Shown one piece after another: positions 35,418-45,366 of a stretch of 64,000 nucleotides of DNA (position 1 is the stretch's first letter; the number at the start of each line of letters is the position of its first letter). The notes under the pieces were generated by a model. The model was not told the origin of the DNA, did not search any database, and saw only the letters and a list, made by a program, of their open reading frames with translations. The stretch is from Rhodococcus sp. 105337 (GTDB lineage Bacteria > Actinomycetota > Actinomycetes > Mycobacteriales > Mycobacteriaceae): the NCBI RefSeq assembly GCF_012844225.1, contig NZ_JABAGQ010000003.1, positions 310,001 to 374,000 on the forward strand, read 5' to 3'. The translations under genes were made by a program, and so were the position numbers.

Positions 35418-36533
35418 GTGGACTTCACCCTCACCGAGGCTCAACAGGACCTGTCGAGCCTGACCCGCAGCATCGTCACCGACATCGTCACCAACGACCA
35501 TCTGCGCGTGCTCGACTCGCTCGACGACCGGATCGACCGGACCTTGTGGGACCTCCTCGCCTCCTCGGGAATCCTCGGCGCGGCATTGCCGGAGTCGGTG
35601 GGCGGCGACGGGTACGGGCCGCTCGAGCAGGCAAGCATCCTGCTCGAACTCGGCCGCGGCGTTGCCGCCGTCCCGTATCTGACGTCGATCGCGGTGTGTG
35701 CCTCCGTCATCGGTGAATTCGGTACGCCGCAACAGGTGTCGGAGTGGGGCAGGCCGGCTGCCGCCGGTGGGACGATCCTCACCGCCGCACTGTCCGAAGA
35801 ACTCGACGACGACCCGGTGGCCCCCACCACCCGAGCACACGCCGTGGACGACGGGTACGTGCTCGACGGCACCAAGACGGTCGTCGACGCCGCACCGGTC
35901 GCCGACGGATTCCTGGTCCCGGCGTCGCTGGAGGACTCCGTCGTGGTCTTCCTCGTGCGGGCCGACGACCCGGGTGCCGGGGTCACCCGCCAGGCAACGA
36001 CCGACCGCGGCAGCAGAGGCATCCTCACGCTGGACGGGGTGAGGCTCGACGCCGGCCGGGTGCTCGGCACGGACGGCGCAGCCGTGGCCGCCCGGCTGCG
36101 GGATCGGACCCTGCTCGGGTCGGCCGCCTACCAGTGCGGAGTGCTCGACCGCGCACTCGAACTCACCGCGCAGTACGCCCGCGAACGCATCCAGTTCGAC
36201 AGGCCGATCGGCAGTTTCCAGGCTGTCGCGCAGCGACTCGCGGACGCCTACATCGACACCAAGGCGGTCCGCCTGACCTTGTGGCAGGCCGCCCACCGGA
36301 TGGCCTCCGGCGAACCGCACGACGAGGAACTCCGCAGTGCCGCATTCTGGGCGGCGGATGCGGGACACCGCGTGGCACATACCGCGATCCACGTGCACGG
36401 CGGCGTCGGCCTCGACGAGGACCATCCCGTCCACCGATACTTCCTCGCCGCCAAACAGCACGAGTTCCTCCTCGGTTCGGCCACCGCACAACTGCGTGCG
36501 CTCGGCCGGGTACTCGCCGACACCCCCGCCTGA
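35418..36533 (+). CDS. fadE27: Acyl-CoA dehydrogenase, FadE27-like (ChsE5 partner subunit)
   Basis: The 371-residue protein is a divergent acyl-CoA dehydrogenase: N-terminal TEAQQDLSSLTRSIV, middle domain, and a C-terminal domain with ARERIQFDRPIGSFQAVAQRLAD and IHVHGGVGLDEDHPVHRYF. The second subunit of such heteromers keeps the fold and contributes to FAD binding but usually lacks its own catalytic base. That fits its weak conservation in the middle domain. GTG 35418 lies 16 bases after fadE26, so the two are cotranscribed. It should assemble with FadE26 for side-chain dehydrogenation. Confidence 0.9.
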   Translation: MDFTLTEAQQDLSSLTRSIVTDIVTNDHLRVLDSLDDRIDRTLWDLLASSGILGAALPESVGGDGYGPLEQASILLELGRGVAAVPYLTSIAVCASVIGEFGTPQQVSEWGRPAAAGGTILTAALSEELDDDPVAPTTRAHAVDDGYVLDGTKTVVDAAPVADGFLVPASLEDSVVVFLVRADDPGAGVTRQATTDRGSRGILTLDGVRLDAGRVLGTDGAAVAARLRDRTLLGSAAYQCGVLDRALELTAQYARERIQFDRPIGSFQAVAQRLADAYIDTKAVRLTLWQAAHRMASGEPHDEELRSAAFWAADAGHRVAHTAIHVHGGVGLDEDHPVHRYFLAAKQHEFLLGSATAQLRALGRVLADTPA

Positions 36534-36552
36534 CCGGACGACGAGGACTGCC

Positions 36553-38190
36553 ATGACCGCCGATCCCACTGTGACCTCGCTGCTCACACGCCTGTCCGAC
36601 ATCGACGACCGCGGCATGGCCTTCGAGGACACCCGTATCTCGTGGCGGGAACACGTCCGCGCCTCGCACGACCGCGCGGCGTTGCTGCGCGACCTGCTCG
36701 ACGAGAACGCTCCCCCGCACATCGGGGTGCTGATGGACAACGTGCCCGAGTTCTCCCTGCTGCTCGGTGCCGCCGCACTCTCCGGATCAGTGGTCGCGGG
36801 CCTGAACACCACCCGTCGAGGCGAGGCGCTCGCCCGCGACATCGCGCTCACCGACTGCCGCGTGGTCTTCACCGAATCCGCTCACCTGCCACTGCTCGAC
36901 GGTCTCGACCTTCCCGGCGTGCGCGTGATCGACGTCGACTCCGCCGACTGGCCGGAGATGCTCGCTCCGTTCGCAGGCTCGGCCCCGGTGGTCGCGCAGA
37001 CGAAGCCCGACGACTTGTTCATGCTCATCTTCACTTCGGGGACGAGCGGAGATCCGAAAGCGGTGCGCTGCACCCACGGGAAGGTGACCGGCCCGGGGCT
37101 CATGCTCGCGGAGCGGTTCGGCCTCGGGCCGGATGACGTGGTCTACCTGTCGATGCCGATGTTCCACTCCAACGCGATCATGGCCGGCTGGGGCGTGGCG
37201 CTGGCAGCCGAGAGCAGTGTGGCACTGCGGCGCCGGTTCTCGGCATCCGGGTTCGTCACCGATCTCCGGAAGTTCGGTGTCACCTACGCGAACTACGTCG
37301 GCAAACCCTTGTCGTACATCGTCGCGACACCGGAGCGCGCGGACGACGCCGACAATCGTCTGCGCATCATGTACGGCAACGAAGGCACGGCTCCTGCGGT
37401 CGCGGAGTTCACCCGACGATTCGGCGCCCGGGTCGTGGACGGCTTCGGTTCCACCGAGGGCGGCGTCTCCATCGCCGCCACCCCCGGTGCGCCGCCCGGG
37501 GCACTCGGAACGCTCCCCGACGGCATCGACATCCTCCATCCGGAAACCGGGAAGCCGTGTCCTCCCGCCGAATTCGACAGCGACGGCCGGATCGTCAACG
37601 CCGCCGACGCCACCGGCGAGTTGGTCAACACTCGTGGAGCCGGAATGTTCAGCGGCTACTACAACAATCCCGAAGCCGACGCCGAACGTCTCCGCGACGG
37701 GAAGTACCACAGCGGAGACCTCGGTTACCGGGACGCGGACGGGTTCGTCTATTTCGCCGGCCGCAGTTCCGGTTGGCTCCGTGTCGACGGCGAGAACCTC
37801 GGCGCCGCGCCCATCGAGCGAGTCTTGATGCGATACCCGGGTTTCGCCCAGGTGTCCGTGTACGGAGTCCCCGACCGGCACGTGGGTGATCGCGTGATGG
37901 CGGCCGTCATACCCACTGTCGCCGAGGAATTCGACGCGAAGAGATTCGCCCTCTTTCTCACCGAGCAGACCGATCTCGGCCCCAAGCAGGTGCCCACACT
38001 CGTGCGCGTCTGCCGCGAGTTCCCCCGGACCGCGACGTTCAAGATCCTCACCCGATCGCTCGCTGCAGAACGATGGCACTGCGCCGATCCGGTCTGGGTC
38101 CGCGAGCGCGGCGATGCCGAATTCGTGCCCTTGTCGCCGGACACGACACACCTCCTCGAACCTCTCACAACGACATCGGGACACCGATAA
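36553..38190 (+). CDS. fadD17: Steroid side-chain acyl-CoA ligase, FadD17-like
   Basis: The 545-residue protein is an ANL-family acyl-CoA synthetase. Motifs: IFTSGTSGDPKAVRCTH (phosphate loop), YGNEGTAP, GFGSTEGG, YHSGDLGYRDADGFVYFAGR and the hinge RVDGENL. A canonical C-terminal catalytic lysine is expected near the TATFKILTR segment. Place after fadE26-fadE27 matches Rv3506 (FadD17), which activates C24/C26 steroid side-chain acids with CoA and ATP. ATG 36553 is the natural start, 20 bases after fadE27. It is followed after 45 bases by the second yrbE-mce set. Confidence 0.9.
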   Translation: MTADPTVTSLLTRLSDIDDRGMAFEDTRISWREHVRASHDRAALLRDLLDENAPPHIGVLMDNVPEFSLLLGAAALSGSVVAGLNTTRRGEALARDIALTDCRVVFTESAHLPLLDGLDLPGVRVIDVDSADWPEMLAPFAGSAPVVAQTKPDDLFMLIFTSGTSGDPKAVRCTHGKVTGPGLMLAERFGLGPDDVVYLSMPMFHSNAIMAGWGVALAAESSVALRRRFSASGFVTDLRKFGVTYANYVGKPLSYIVATPERADDADNRLRIMYGNEGTAPAVAEFTRRFGARVVDGFGSTEGGVSIAATPGAPPGALGTLPDGIDILHPETGKPCPPAEFDSDGRIVNAADATGELVNTRGAGMFSGYYNNPEADAERLRDGKYHSGDLGYRDADGFVYFAGRSSGWLRVDGENLGAAPIERVLMRYPGFAQVSVYGVPDRHVGDRVMAAVIPTVAEEFDAKRFALFLTEQTDLGPKQVPTLVRVCREFPRTATFKILTRSLAAERWHCADPVWVRERGDAEFVPLSPDTTHLLEPLTTTSGHR

Positions 38191-38235
38191 CGTCTAGCCG
38201 AACGCCAGGAAGACCCGTGGGAGAAGCGAGGATCG

Positions 38236-39000
38236 ATGGGATCGGTGCCCGGTACCGCAGCGCGCGCCCTCGGGAGTTTCTACGCGTTGTCGCTCGACGC
38301 ATTCGTGAGTGCGTTCCGGGGCCCGTTCCAGTGGCGTGAATTCCTCTCGCAGTTCTGGTTCATCGCGCGGGTGTCCCTCGTCCCGACGGTCCTCATGTCC
38401 ATCCCGTTCACCGTCCTGGTGGTCTTCACCCTCAATTCGCTGCTGCTGGAGATCGGCGCGGGTGATCTCAGCGGTGCGGGCGCCGGCCTCGGCGCGATCA
38501 CACAAATCGGTCCCCTGGTGACGGTTCTCGTCGTGGCCGGAGCAGGCGCCACAGCCATCGCAGCGGATCTCGGATCGCGCACCATCCGTGAGGAGATCGC
38601 TGCCCTCGAAGTCCTCGGTATCGATCCCGCGGCGCGCCTGGTGCTGCCGCGCGCGCTCGCGTCGACGGCCGTCGCGGTGACGCTCAACGGGGCGGTGTGC
38701 GCGATCGGGCTCACCGGCGGATTCTTGTTCTCGGTGACCTTCCAGAACATCGACCCGGGCGCCTACGCCGCGGGCGTCACCTTGCTCGTGGGGCCGGGAG
38801 AACTCCTGCTGTCGGAACTCAAGGCGGCCGTCTTCGGGCTGCTCGCAGGTCTCATCGCATGTCACCGCGGCCTGTCCGTCACCGGCGGACCGAAGAGTGT
38901 CGGCGAAGCGGTCAACGAGACCGTGGTGTTCGCGTTCGTCGCCCTGTTCCTCGCGAACATGCTGCTCACCTCGATCGGGATCGCGGTGATGGGTCGGTGA
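38236..39000 (+). CDS. YrbE/MlaE-family ABC permease A of the second mce operon
   Basis: The 254-residue membrane protein is a clear paralogue of YrbE4A (same length): ARVSLVPTVLMSIPFTVLVVF, GDLSGAGAGLGAITQIGP, GATAIAADLGSRTIREEIAALEVLGIDP. The EEIAALE segment is the ATPase-coupling site. It opens a second yrbEAB-mceA-F cluster on the plus strand directly after fadD17. No separate KstR-like box was seen in the 45-base gap, so expression may continue from the fadE26 promoter. Substrate could be a steroid or another lipid. Confidence 0.92.
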   Translation: MGSVPGTAARALGSFYALSLDAFVSAFRGPFQWREFLSQFWFIARVSLVPTVLMSIPFTVLVVFTLNSLLLEIGAGDLSGAGAGLGAITQIGPLVTVLVVAGAGATAIAADLGSRTIREEIAALEVLGIDPAARLVLPRALASTAVAVTLNGAVCAIGLTGGFLFSVTFQNIDPGAYAAGVTLLVGPGELLLSELKAAVFGLLAGLIACHRGLSVTGGPKSVGEAVNETVVFAFVALFLANMLLTSIGIAVMGR

Positions 39001-39857
39001 GCGTGCCACGGCCCACCGGCGGGCGGGTCGCGCACGCTGCGCGCCGGACCGGTCACGGTCTCGACCGCGCGGTCGACACCGTCGGCCGTCAGGTGGTCTT
39101 CTCGATCGGTGCACTCGCCTCGACCGGGCGGGCCGCCCGCCAGTATCCACGCGAAACACTGCGCGTGGTCTCCGAGATCGGGCTCGGGACCGGCATTCTC
39201 GCGATGATCGGTGGGAGCGTCGCGATCATGGGGTTCCTCACCCTGTTCGCCGGTGCGACGGTCGCGGTGCAGGGGTTCACGTCTCTGGGCAATATCGGGG
39301 TCGAAGCGCTCACCGGGTTCCTGTCCGCCTACGTCAACGTGCGGGTCGTCGCGCCCGTGACCGCCGGAGTGGGCCTGGCCGCGACCATCGGCGCGGGCAC
39401 CACCGCACAACTCGGCGCGATGCGCATCAGTGAAGAGATCGACGCCCTCGAAGTCATGGCCATCCGCTCGGTGCCGTACCTGGTGGGTACCCGCATCCTG
39501 GCCGGCCTGATCGCGGTGATTCCGCTCTACGCGCTGTCCGTGCTCGCCGCGTTTCTGTCGAGCCGTATCGCCACCGTGGTCGTTCTCGGTCAGTCCCCGG
39601 GGGTGTACGACCATTATTTCTCCACGTTCCTGCGCCCGGCCGACGTGGCGTGGTCGTTCTTCCAGGCGGTCGCGATGGCACTCGTCGTCATGACCGTGCA
39701 CAGCTACTACGGATTCACCGCGAGCGGTGGTCCTTCCGGTGTGGGTGTCGCAACGGGCCGCGCGGTGCGCATGTCCCTCATCGCCGTCGTGACGATCACC
39801 CTGCTCATTTCGCTGGTCCTCTACGGCAGCGCCCGCCAGCTGCATCTGGCCGGGTGA
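38997..39857 (+). CDS. YrbE/MlaE-family ABC permease B of the second mce operon
   Basis: The 286-residue membrane protein parallels YrbE4B: YPRETLRVVSEIGLGTGILAMIGG, VAVQGFTSLGNIGVEALTG, TAQLGAMRISEEIDALEVMAI, PGVYDHYFSTF. GTG 38997 overlaps the previous stop (GTGA); an alternative GTG at 39003 would shorten it by two residues. It pairs with the preceding permease and needs a shared MceG-type ATPase encoded elsewhere. Confidence 0.92.
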   Translation: MSVPRPTGGRVAHAARRTGHGLDRAVDTVGRQVVFSIGALASTGRAARQYPRETLRVVSEIGLGTGILAMIGGSVAIMGFLTLFAGATVAVQGFTSLGNIGVEALTGFLSAYVNVRVVAPVTAGVGLAATIGAGTTAQLGAMRISEEIDALEVMAIRSVPYLVGTRILAGLIAVIPLYALSVLAAFLSSRIATVVVLGQSPGVYDHYFSTFLRPADVAWSFFQAVAMALVVMTVHSYYGFTASGGPSGVGVATGRAVRMSLIAVVTITLLISLVLYGSARQLHLAG

Positions 39858-41038
39858 GAGCGGTGCGGGCAGGACGGATGCGGAGCACCGGGTTGCACAG
39901 ACTGGCCACAGCGGGCTTCGTCGTCGTCGCCGCGGTAGTGCTGGTCGTCGTCGGACTCGACTTCCGGGGAGCGTTCGCTTCGGGGGTGACCGTCACGGTC
40001 GACACCGGCCGGGCGGGGCTGATGCTCGAGCGCGGCGCGATGGTCAAGGCGCACGGTGTACAGGTCGGCACCGTGACCGAAGTCCGGCACACTCCTGCCG
40101 GGGCCGAGGTAGTCATTCGCCTCGACCCCGCCGACGCGGCGCGCATCCCGTCCACCGCGGAGGCCGAGATCCTGGCGACGACAGTGTTCGGCGCCAAGTA
40201 CGTCTCCCTCACCGGCACCGGATCGACCGGCACTCCCGGGTTGTCCGACGGTGCGGTGTTGCAGGCTTCGAGCGTGACGGTGGAGACGCAGACCGTGTTC
40301 GAGTCGCTGTCCGGGATGCTGCAGGCCGTCGACCCCGCGAAGCTCAACCGGACCCTCGGCGCGTTGGCGGCCGCCCTGCGCGGCCGGGGCGAGACACTCG
40401 GCGCGGCTCTGTCGGACACCGATGCCGTGCTCGCACGACTCGAGCCGCGCATCGAGGTGATTCGACGCGACCTCGCCGCTGCCGAAGCCACCGCCGACAT
40501 CTACTCGCCGGTGACCGACGAGGTGACGGAGTCGCTCGGCAATCTGACGGTGACCGGAGCAACGATCGTCGAGCGCGCCGACGATCTCGACCGGTTGCTG
40601 CTCGCCACCATCGGGATGGGCGACGCAGGGCGGCGCGTCGTGGAACCGAACACCGCGCAGATCATCGACGTGCTCGATCTCCTGCGCCCCACCGCGTCGC
40701 TGCTCGAGGAGTACTCCCCTGTTCTGCCGTGCTTCTTCCAGGGTGCCGACCGTGCCCGGCAACTCGCCGAACCGGCGTCCGGCGGCAACGGATCGTCCAT
40801 GATGCTCAATTCGACGCTGCTGCTCGGTGTCGATCCATACGAGTATCCGCGCAACCTTCCGGTGGTCGCCGCGACGGGCGGTCCGCGGTGCGGCGCACTG
40901 CCGATCGTCACCCTCGACGAAACACCTGCGCCTTACGTGGTCGCTCGCACCGGGGCCGATCCGTTCGAGAGACGGAACACCACACCGGTATTCGTACCGG
41001 AATCCCTGTTCGAACTGCTGGGCGGAGGAGCCGGATGA
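39854..41038 (+). CDS. MCE family protein, A subunit of the second operon
   Basis: The 394-residue protein has an N-terminal membrane helix (GFVVVAAVVLVVVGL), the MCE domain (VTVTVDTGRAGLMLERGAMVKAHGVQVGTV) with TTVFGAKYVSL, and the A-type segment VDPAKLNRTLGALAAALRGRG followed by EYSPVLPCFFQG. GTG 39854 overlaps the permease stop; a later ATG at residue 10 is an alternative. It corresponds to mce4A in the minus-strand operon. Confidence 0.91.
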   Translation: MRAVRAGRMRSTGLHRLATAGFVVVAAVVLVVVGLDFRGAFASGVTVTVDTGRAGLMLERGAMVKAHGVQVGTVTEVRHTPAGAEVVIRLDPADAARIPSTAEAEILATTVFGAKYVSLTGTGSTGTPGLSDGAVLQASSVTVETQTVFESLSGMLQAVDPAKLNRTLGALAAALRGRGETLGAALSDTDAVLARLEPRIEVIRRDLAAAEATADIYSPVTDEVTESLGNLTVTGATIVERADDLDRLLLATIGMGDAGRRVVEPNTAQIIDVLDLLRPTASLLEEYSPVLPCFFQGADRARQLAEPASGGNGSSMMLNSTLLLGVDPYEYPRNLPVVAATGGPRCGALPIVTLDETPAPYVVARTGADPFERRNTTPVFVPESLFELLGGGAG

Positions 41039-42051
41039 CGCGTACCGCGATCGCGGCCGGCATCTACGCCCTCGTCATGACGCTGATCCTCGGCGGGTTG
41101 TTCGTCGTCTTCGGTCAGGTGCGCTTCGGCGACTACACCCGGTATCACGCTGTGTTCGAGGACGTGTCCGGACTCGAGCCGGGTCAGTTCGTCCGGGTGT
41201 CCGGCGTGGAAGTGGGGCAGGTGGAGAAGGTCGAGTTCGCCGACGGAAACCGCATCGACGTCGTCTTCGAGGTCGACTCCGTCTACACGCCGACCCGGGC
41301 GACCGTCGCGACGGTCCGTTACCTCAACCTCGTCGGCGACCGTTATCTCGAATTGTCCGATGGTCCGGGAGAACTCGTCCCGATGAGTGCCGGCGAGACG
41401 ATCGGTCCCGAACGGACCCGCCCGGCACTGGACCTGGACGTGCTCGTCGGCAGTTTCACACCGCTGTTCCGCGCGCTCGACCCGGACCAGGTCAACCGGC
41501 TGTCCGCAGATCTCATCTCCGTACTGCACGGCCAGGGCGGAACGGTGGAGTCGGTGCTTGCCCATGCCGCGTCCCTGACGTCGGCCATCGCCGACCGGGA
41601 TCTCCTGGTCGGGCAGGTGATCACGAACCTGAACGCGGTGCTGGCCACTCTCGCTGCGCACCGTGACACGTTCGACGCCGCACTCGTGCGCGCGCAGGAA
41701 CTGCTGTCGGGACTTGCGCAGGATTCGGTGATGCTGGGCGAGTCGGTCACCCGTCTCGATGCGGCGAGCGGATCCGTCGCGGACCTCCTCGGCCGGACGC
41801 GCTCCCCGCTTGCCGGTACGCTCCGCGAAACCGAACTCGTAGCGGCACAACTGGAGTCCCGCAGCGACACCATCGACAGCCTGGCGACACGCCTGCCCGA
41901 TGCGTACGCCGCGCTCACCAGACTCGGCGCCTACGGCGGGTTCTTCAACTACTACCTGTGCGGAATGCTCATCAAGGTCAGCGACCCTTCCGGCAACACC
42001 GTCACCTCGCCCCTGTTCGGTCAGACGACGGGCAGGTGCGCTCCGGCATGA
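41035..42051 (+). CDS. MCE family protein, B subunit of the second operon
   Basis: The 338-residue protein has a membrane helix (AAGIYALVMTLILGGLFVVF), the MCE domain (RYHAVFEDVSGLEPGQFVRVSGVEVGQV) and YLNLVGDRYLELSDG. It ends in the B-type motif GAYGGFFNYYLC...GRCAPA, including the conserved cysteine pair seen in mce4B. ATGA overlap with the A gene. Part of the hexameric lipid importer. Confidence 0.91.
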   Translation: MTRTAIAAGIYALVMTLILGGLFVVFGQVRFGDYTRYHAVFEDVSGLEPGQFVRVSGVEVGQVEKVEFADGNRIDVVFEVDSVYTPTRATVATVRYLNLVGDRYLELSDGPGELVPMSAGETIGPERTRPALDLDVLVGSFTPLFRALDPDQVNRLSADLISVLHGQGGTVESVLAHAASLTSAIADRDLLVGQVITNLNAVLATLAAHRDTFDAALVRAQELLSGLAQDSVMLGESVTRLDAASGSVADLLGRTRSPLAGTLRETELVAAQLESRSDTIDSLATRLPDAYAALTRLGAYGGFFNYYLCGMLIKVSDPSGNTVTSPLFGQTTGRCAPA

Positions 42052-43067
42052 CACAGTTCCGCGACATGAATCCCACCCGCGTGGGTGTGATCGGCACGGT
42101 CGTGCTGATCGTTCTCGTGCTGTGCGCCCTGAACATCCGGTCACTGCCGCTGTTCGACTCCGGGTCCACCTATCGCGCGCGTTTCGTCGACGCCGGCGGT
42201 CTGAACCCCGGGGACGCCGTGCAGGTGTCGGGCAAGGACGCCGGCCGTGTGCTCGACATCGTCATCGACCACGACGCCGTCGCCGTCACATTCACCGTCG
42301 ACCAGCGGGTCACACTCGGCACCGACACGACCGTCGACATCGCGACCGCCACCGCACTGGGTGCACGGCACCTGCGCGTACGTCCGGCAGGTCCGGGGAG
42401 ACTCGAACCGGGCAGCACGATGGACCTCGACCGGACCACCGCCCCGTACCAGCTGACGGACGCCCTCGGTGATCTCGCCGATACCGCAGCCGAACTCGAC
42501 GCCGAACAGCTCCGTACCTCGATGCGCGTGCTGTCCGACACCCTGCGCGAGACACCCGACGACGTCGGTGCCGCCGTGGACGGGGTGATGCGCCTGTCCG
42601 AGACGGTGGCGAGCCGCGACGCCTCGTTGCGCGAACTGCTCACGCACGCGGAGCAGGTCACCGCGGTGCTCGCCGAGCGCAGCGACGCTATCGACTCGCT
42701 CATCGTCGACGCCGACCTCGTGCTCGGCGAACTCGACCGCCGTCGCGCAGCACTCGACACGTTGTTCGCCAACGTCGACGCGTTGTCCGTGGAGATCTCG
42801 AACCTGGTCGCAGACAACGAGGCCCAGCTGACGCCCACGCTGACCACGGTCAACGCGGTTCTTGCCGTCCTCGAACGCAACCGCGACAACATCGCGCTCG
42901 CCATCGAAAGGCTCGGTCCGTACGCGACCGAACTCGGCGAGGCGGTCGCGTCGGGCCCGTTCTTCAACTCCTACATCCAGAATCTGCTGCCGATGCAGAT
43001 CATCGAACCGGCCCTCACGCGGGCGCTCGACGATGCCGGTATCACCGTTCCGGGAGGTACTCCGTGA
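42048..43067 (+). CDS. MCE family protein, C subunit of the second operon
   Basis: The 339-residue protein has a membrane helix (VGVIGTVVLIVLVLCALNI), an MCE domain (TYRARFVDAGGLNPGDAVQVSGKDAGRV), helical stalk, and the C-type end SGPFFNSYIQNLLP, matching mce4C. Start ATG 42048 overlaps the B stop. The proline/acidic tail is shorter than in mce4C. Confidence 0.91.
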   Translation: MTQFRDMNPTRVGVIGTVVLIVLVLCALNIRSLPLFDSGSTYRARFVDAGGLNPGDAVQVSGKDAGRVLDIVIDHDAVAVTFTVDQRVTLGTDTTVDIATATALGARHLRVRPAGPGRLEPGSTMDLDRTTAPYQLTDALGDLADTAAELDAEQLRTSMRVLSDTLRETPDDVGAAVDGVMRLSETVASRDASLRELLTHAEQVTAVLAERSDAIDSLIVDADLVLGELDRRRAALDTLFANVDALSVEISNLVADNEAQLTPTLTTVNAVLAVLERNRDNIALAIERLGPYATELGEAVASGPFFNSYIQNLLPMQIIEPALTRALDDAGITVPGGTP

Positions 43068-44275
43068 AGCGGAGCACAGGGTTCCTGACGTGGGTGGTGC
43101 CGCTGCTCGTCCTGGCGGTGATCGCCGTCGTGTCGTTCACCGTCGTGCCGTGGCGTGCGACCGACGAGTATTCCGCGGAGTTCACGACTGCACGTGGCCT
43201 GTACGTCGGCGACGATGTGCGCATCATGGGGGTCGAGGTCGGACGGATCACCGGCATCGAACCGCGCGGCGACCGGGTGCTGGTGACATTCACCGTCGAC
43301 GCAGCCCATCGCATCCCGGCCGCCGCGGAGGCCGCGCTCATGGCGCCGACACTGGTCTCGGCCCGCTTCCTCCAGATCACTCCGCCCTACACCGGCGGCC
43401 CCGAACTCGCTCCCGGCTCGAGCATTCCGCTCGACCGCACAGCGGTACCCGTCGAATGGGACGAGATCACCGCCCAACTGGCTCGCCTGACCACCGAACT
43501 CGGTCCGGCCGACGACGATGCGCGGGGGCCACTCGGTGAGGTGCTCGACGTCGCCGCCGACAATGCCGAGGGGCACGGCCCCGCGATCCGCGATTCTCTG
43601 CGGGAACTGTCGGCCGCGATGCGCACCGTCTCGGACGGCCGTAGCGACCTCTTCGGCACGCTGGGCAACCTGCAGGTGTTCGTCGACGCGCTGTCGGCGA
43701 GCGGCGACCAGATCGTGTCCTTCCACGACCGGCTTTCTGCGGTGACGGATGTCCTGGACGCGAACCGCGACGAGATGGGCGCTGCGCTGGCCGGACTCGA
43801 CACCGTGCTCGTCGATGTCGAACGGTTCGTCCGCACCAATCGCGAGGAGATCGACACGACCGTGGATCGCACCGCTGTGCTCGCCGAGACGCTCGCGGCA
43901 CAGCGTGACGGCATCGCCCAGGTGCTCCATGTCGCGCCGACCGCATTGTCGAACCTGCAGAACATCTACCAGCCGGCCCACAACACCGTCGTGTCGGCGC
44001 TCGCGCTGACCAACTTTGCGAACCCGGCCCAGTTCATCTGCTCGGCACTGGCCGCTGCGGAACAGGTGGACGCCCACACCGGTTCCGAACTGTGCGTGCA
44101 ATACCTGGGCCCGATCCTTCCGCTGCTCGCGACGGAGTATCCGCCGGCGCGCATCAATCCCACCCGGGGTGTGGGCGCGCTGCCCGACCAACTCGTCTAC
44201 ACCGAGCCGGATCTCGCACCGGGCGCCCCGGCACCCACCGACCTGACCGAACTCTTCTCGCCGGGGTCGCCGTGA
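43064..44275 (+). CDS. MCE family protein, D subunit of the second operon
   Basis: The 403-residue protein has a membrane helix (WVVPLLVLAVIAVVSFTVV), MCE domain (YSAEFTTARGLYVGDDVRIMGVEVGRI) and the D-type region NLQNIYQPAHNTVVSALALTNFANPAQFICS. GTG 43064 overlaps the C stop. It is 46 residues shorter than mce4D, mostly from loss of the Pro/Ala-rich tail. Confidence 0.91.
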   Translation: MKRSTGFLTWVVPLLVLAVIAVVSFTVVPWRATDEYSAEFTTARGLYVGDDVRIMGVEVGRITGIEPRGDRVLVTFTVDAAHRIPAAAEAALMAPTLVSARFLQITPPYTGGPELAPGSSIPLDRTAVPVEWDEITAQLARLTTELGPADDDARGPLGEVLDVAADNAEGHGPAIRDSLRELSAAMRTVSDGRSDLFGTLGNLQVFVDALSASGDQIVSFHDRLSAVTDVLDANRDEMGAALAGLDTVLVDVERFVRTNREEIDTTVDRTAVLAETLAAQRDGIAQVLHVAPTALSNLQNIYQPAHNTVVSALALTNFANPAQFICSALAAAEQVDAHTGSELCVQYLGPILPLLATEYPPARINPTRGVGALPDQLVYTEPDLAPGAPAPTDLTELFSPGSP

Positions 44276-45366
44276 GTACGCGCCCGGCGGTAGCGGCAGG
44301 CATGCTCGCGTGTGTTCTCGTGGTGACCGGATGCGACTGGCAAGGACTCAACTCGCTCGACCTGCCCGGCACGCGCGGGCACGGGGCGGACGCCTTCGAA
44401 GTCACCCTCGAGATGCCGGATGTGACGACACTGGAACGTAATTCGCGCGTACGCGTGGGTGACGTGACGGTCGGTCGCGTGTCGGGGCTTCGGTTGAGCA
44501 ACGGGCATGCCGAGGTGACGGTGATGCTGGACGGCTCCACCGTGCTGCCCGCCAACGCGAGTGCCGCAATCGGTCAGACGAGCCTGCTCGGCTCCGCACA
44601 CGTCGAACTGTCACCGCCGGTGGGCGAACCCGCACGCGGCCGTCTCGTGGACGGCGACGTCATCCCTCTGGAACGGTCGAGTGCTTTTCCCACCACCGAA
44701 CAGACGCTCTCGTCGCTCTCCCTGGTCCTCAGCGGCGGCGGGCTCGCGCAGGCTCAGGAGATCTCCCTCGAGCTCAACCGCGCGCTGGACGGACGACAGG
44801 AATCGACGCGTGCGGTGCTCGTCCGGCTCGACGCCGTACTGAGTGGACTCGATGCCCAGCGGAACGGGATCGTGAGCGCGATGGAGTCCATCGACGCACT
44901 TGCCGCGGAGGTTGCCGTGCACAACGACCGGATCGCCGCGGCCGCGGATCAACTCGCGCCTGCGCTCGAGGTGCTGGCGGCTCAGCGCGCGGAACTGACC
45001 CGTGCCGCCGATTCCCTCGGGCAGTTCGGGCGGGTCGCCACCGAGGTCGTCGAGGCGAGCGGCGACGACGTGGTGGCGAATCTGCGAGATCTCGAGCCCA
45101 TCCTGTCGTCACTGGCAGCCTCCGGCGACTCGCTGACCGAATCGCTGCGGTACCTGCTGACCTTCCCGTTCCCGATCGACACGTACCGCAACGCGGTTCG
45201 GGGCGACTATGCGAACGGCACCGTCATTCTCGATCTGACCCTGCCGACGCTCGAGAACGCGTTGCTGCTCGGCACTCCGTTCGAGGGTGCGCTCACCGGC
45301 GGTGCCGCTCCCCTCCCCGACCTGGTGTCGTTGCTCGTTCCCCCGTCAGGGGAGGCCCCGCGATGA
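44272..45366 (+). CDS. MCE family lipoprotein, E subunit of the second operon
   Basis: The 364-residue protein has a lipoprotein signal (AAGMLACVLVVTGC, cysteine near residue 21), then CDWQGLNS, the MCE domain (PDVTTLERNSRVRVGDVTVGRV), GQTSLLGSAHVEL, and GEPARGRLVDGD, each nearly identical in place to mce4E. GTG 44272 overlaps the D stop. It lacks the long Pro-rich tail of mce4E. Confidence 0.91.
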   Translation: MSTRPAVAAGMLACVLVVTGCDWQGLNSLDLPGTRGHGADAFEVTLEMPDVTTLERNSRVRVGDVTVGRVSGLRLSNGHAEVTVMLDGSTVLPANASAAIGQTSLLGSAHVELSPPVGEPARGRLVDGDVIPLERSSAFPTTEQTLSSLSLVLSGGGLAQAQEISLELNRALDGRQESTRAVLVRLDAVLSGLDAQRNGIVSAMESIDALAAEVAVHNDRIAAAADQLAPALEVLAAQRAELTRAADSLGQFGRVATEVVEASGDDVVANLRDLEPILSSLAASGDSLTESLRYLLTFPFPIDTYRNAVRGDYANGTVILDLTLPTLENALLLGTPFEGALTGGAAPLPDLVSLLVPPSGEAPR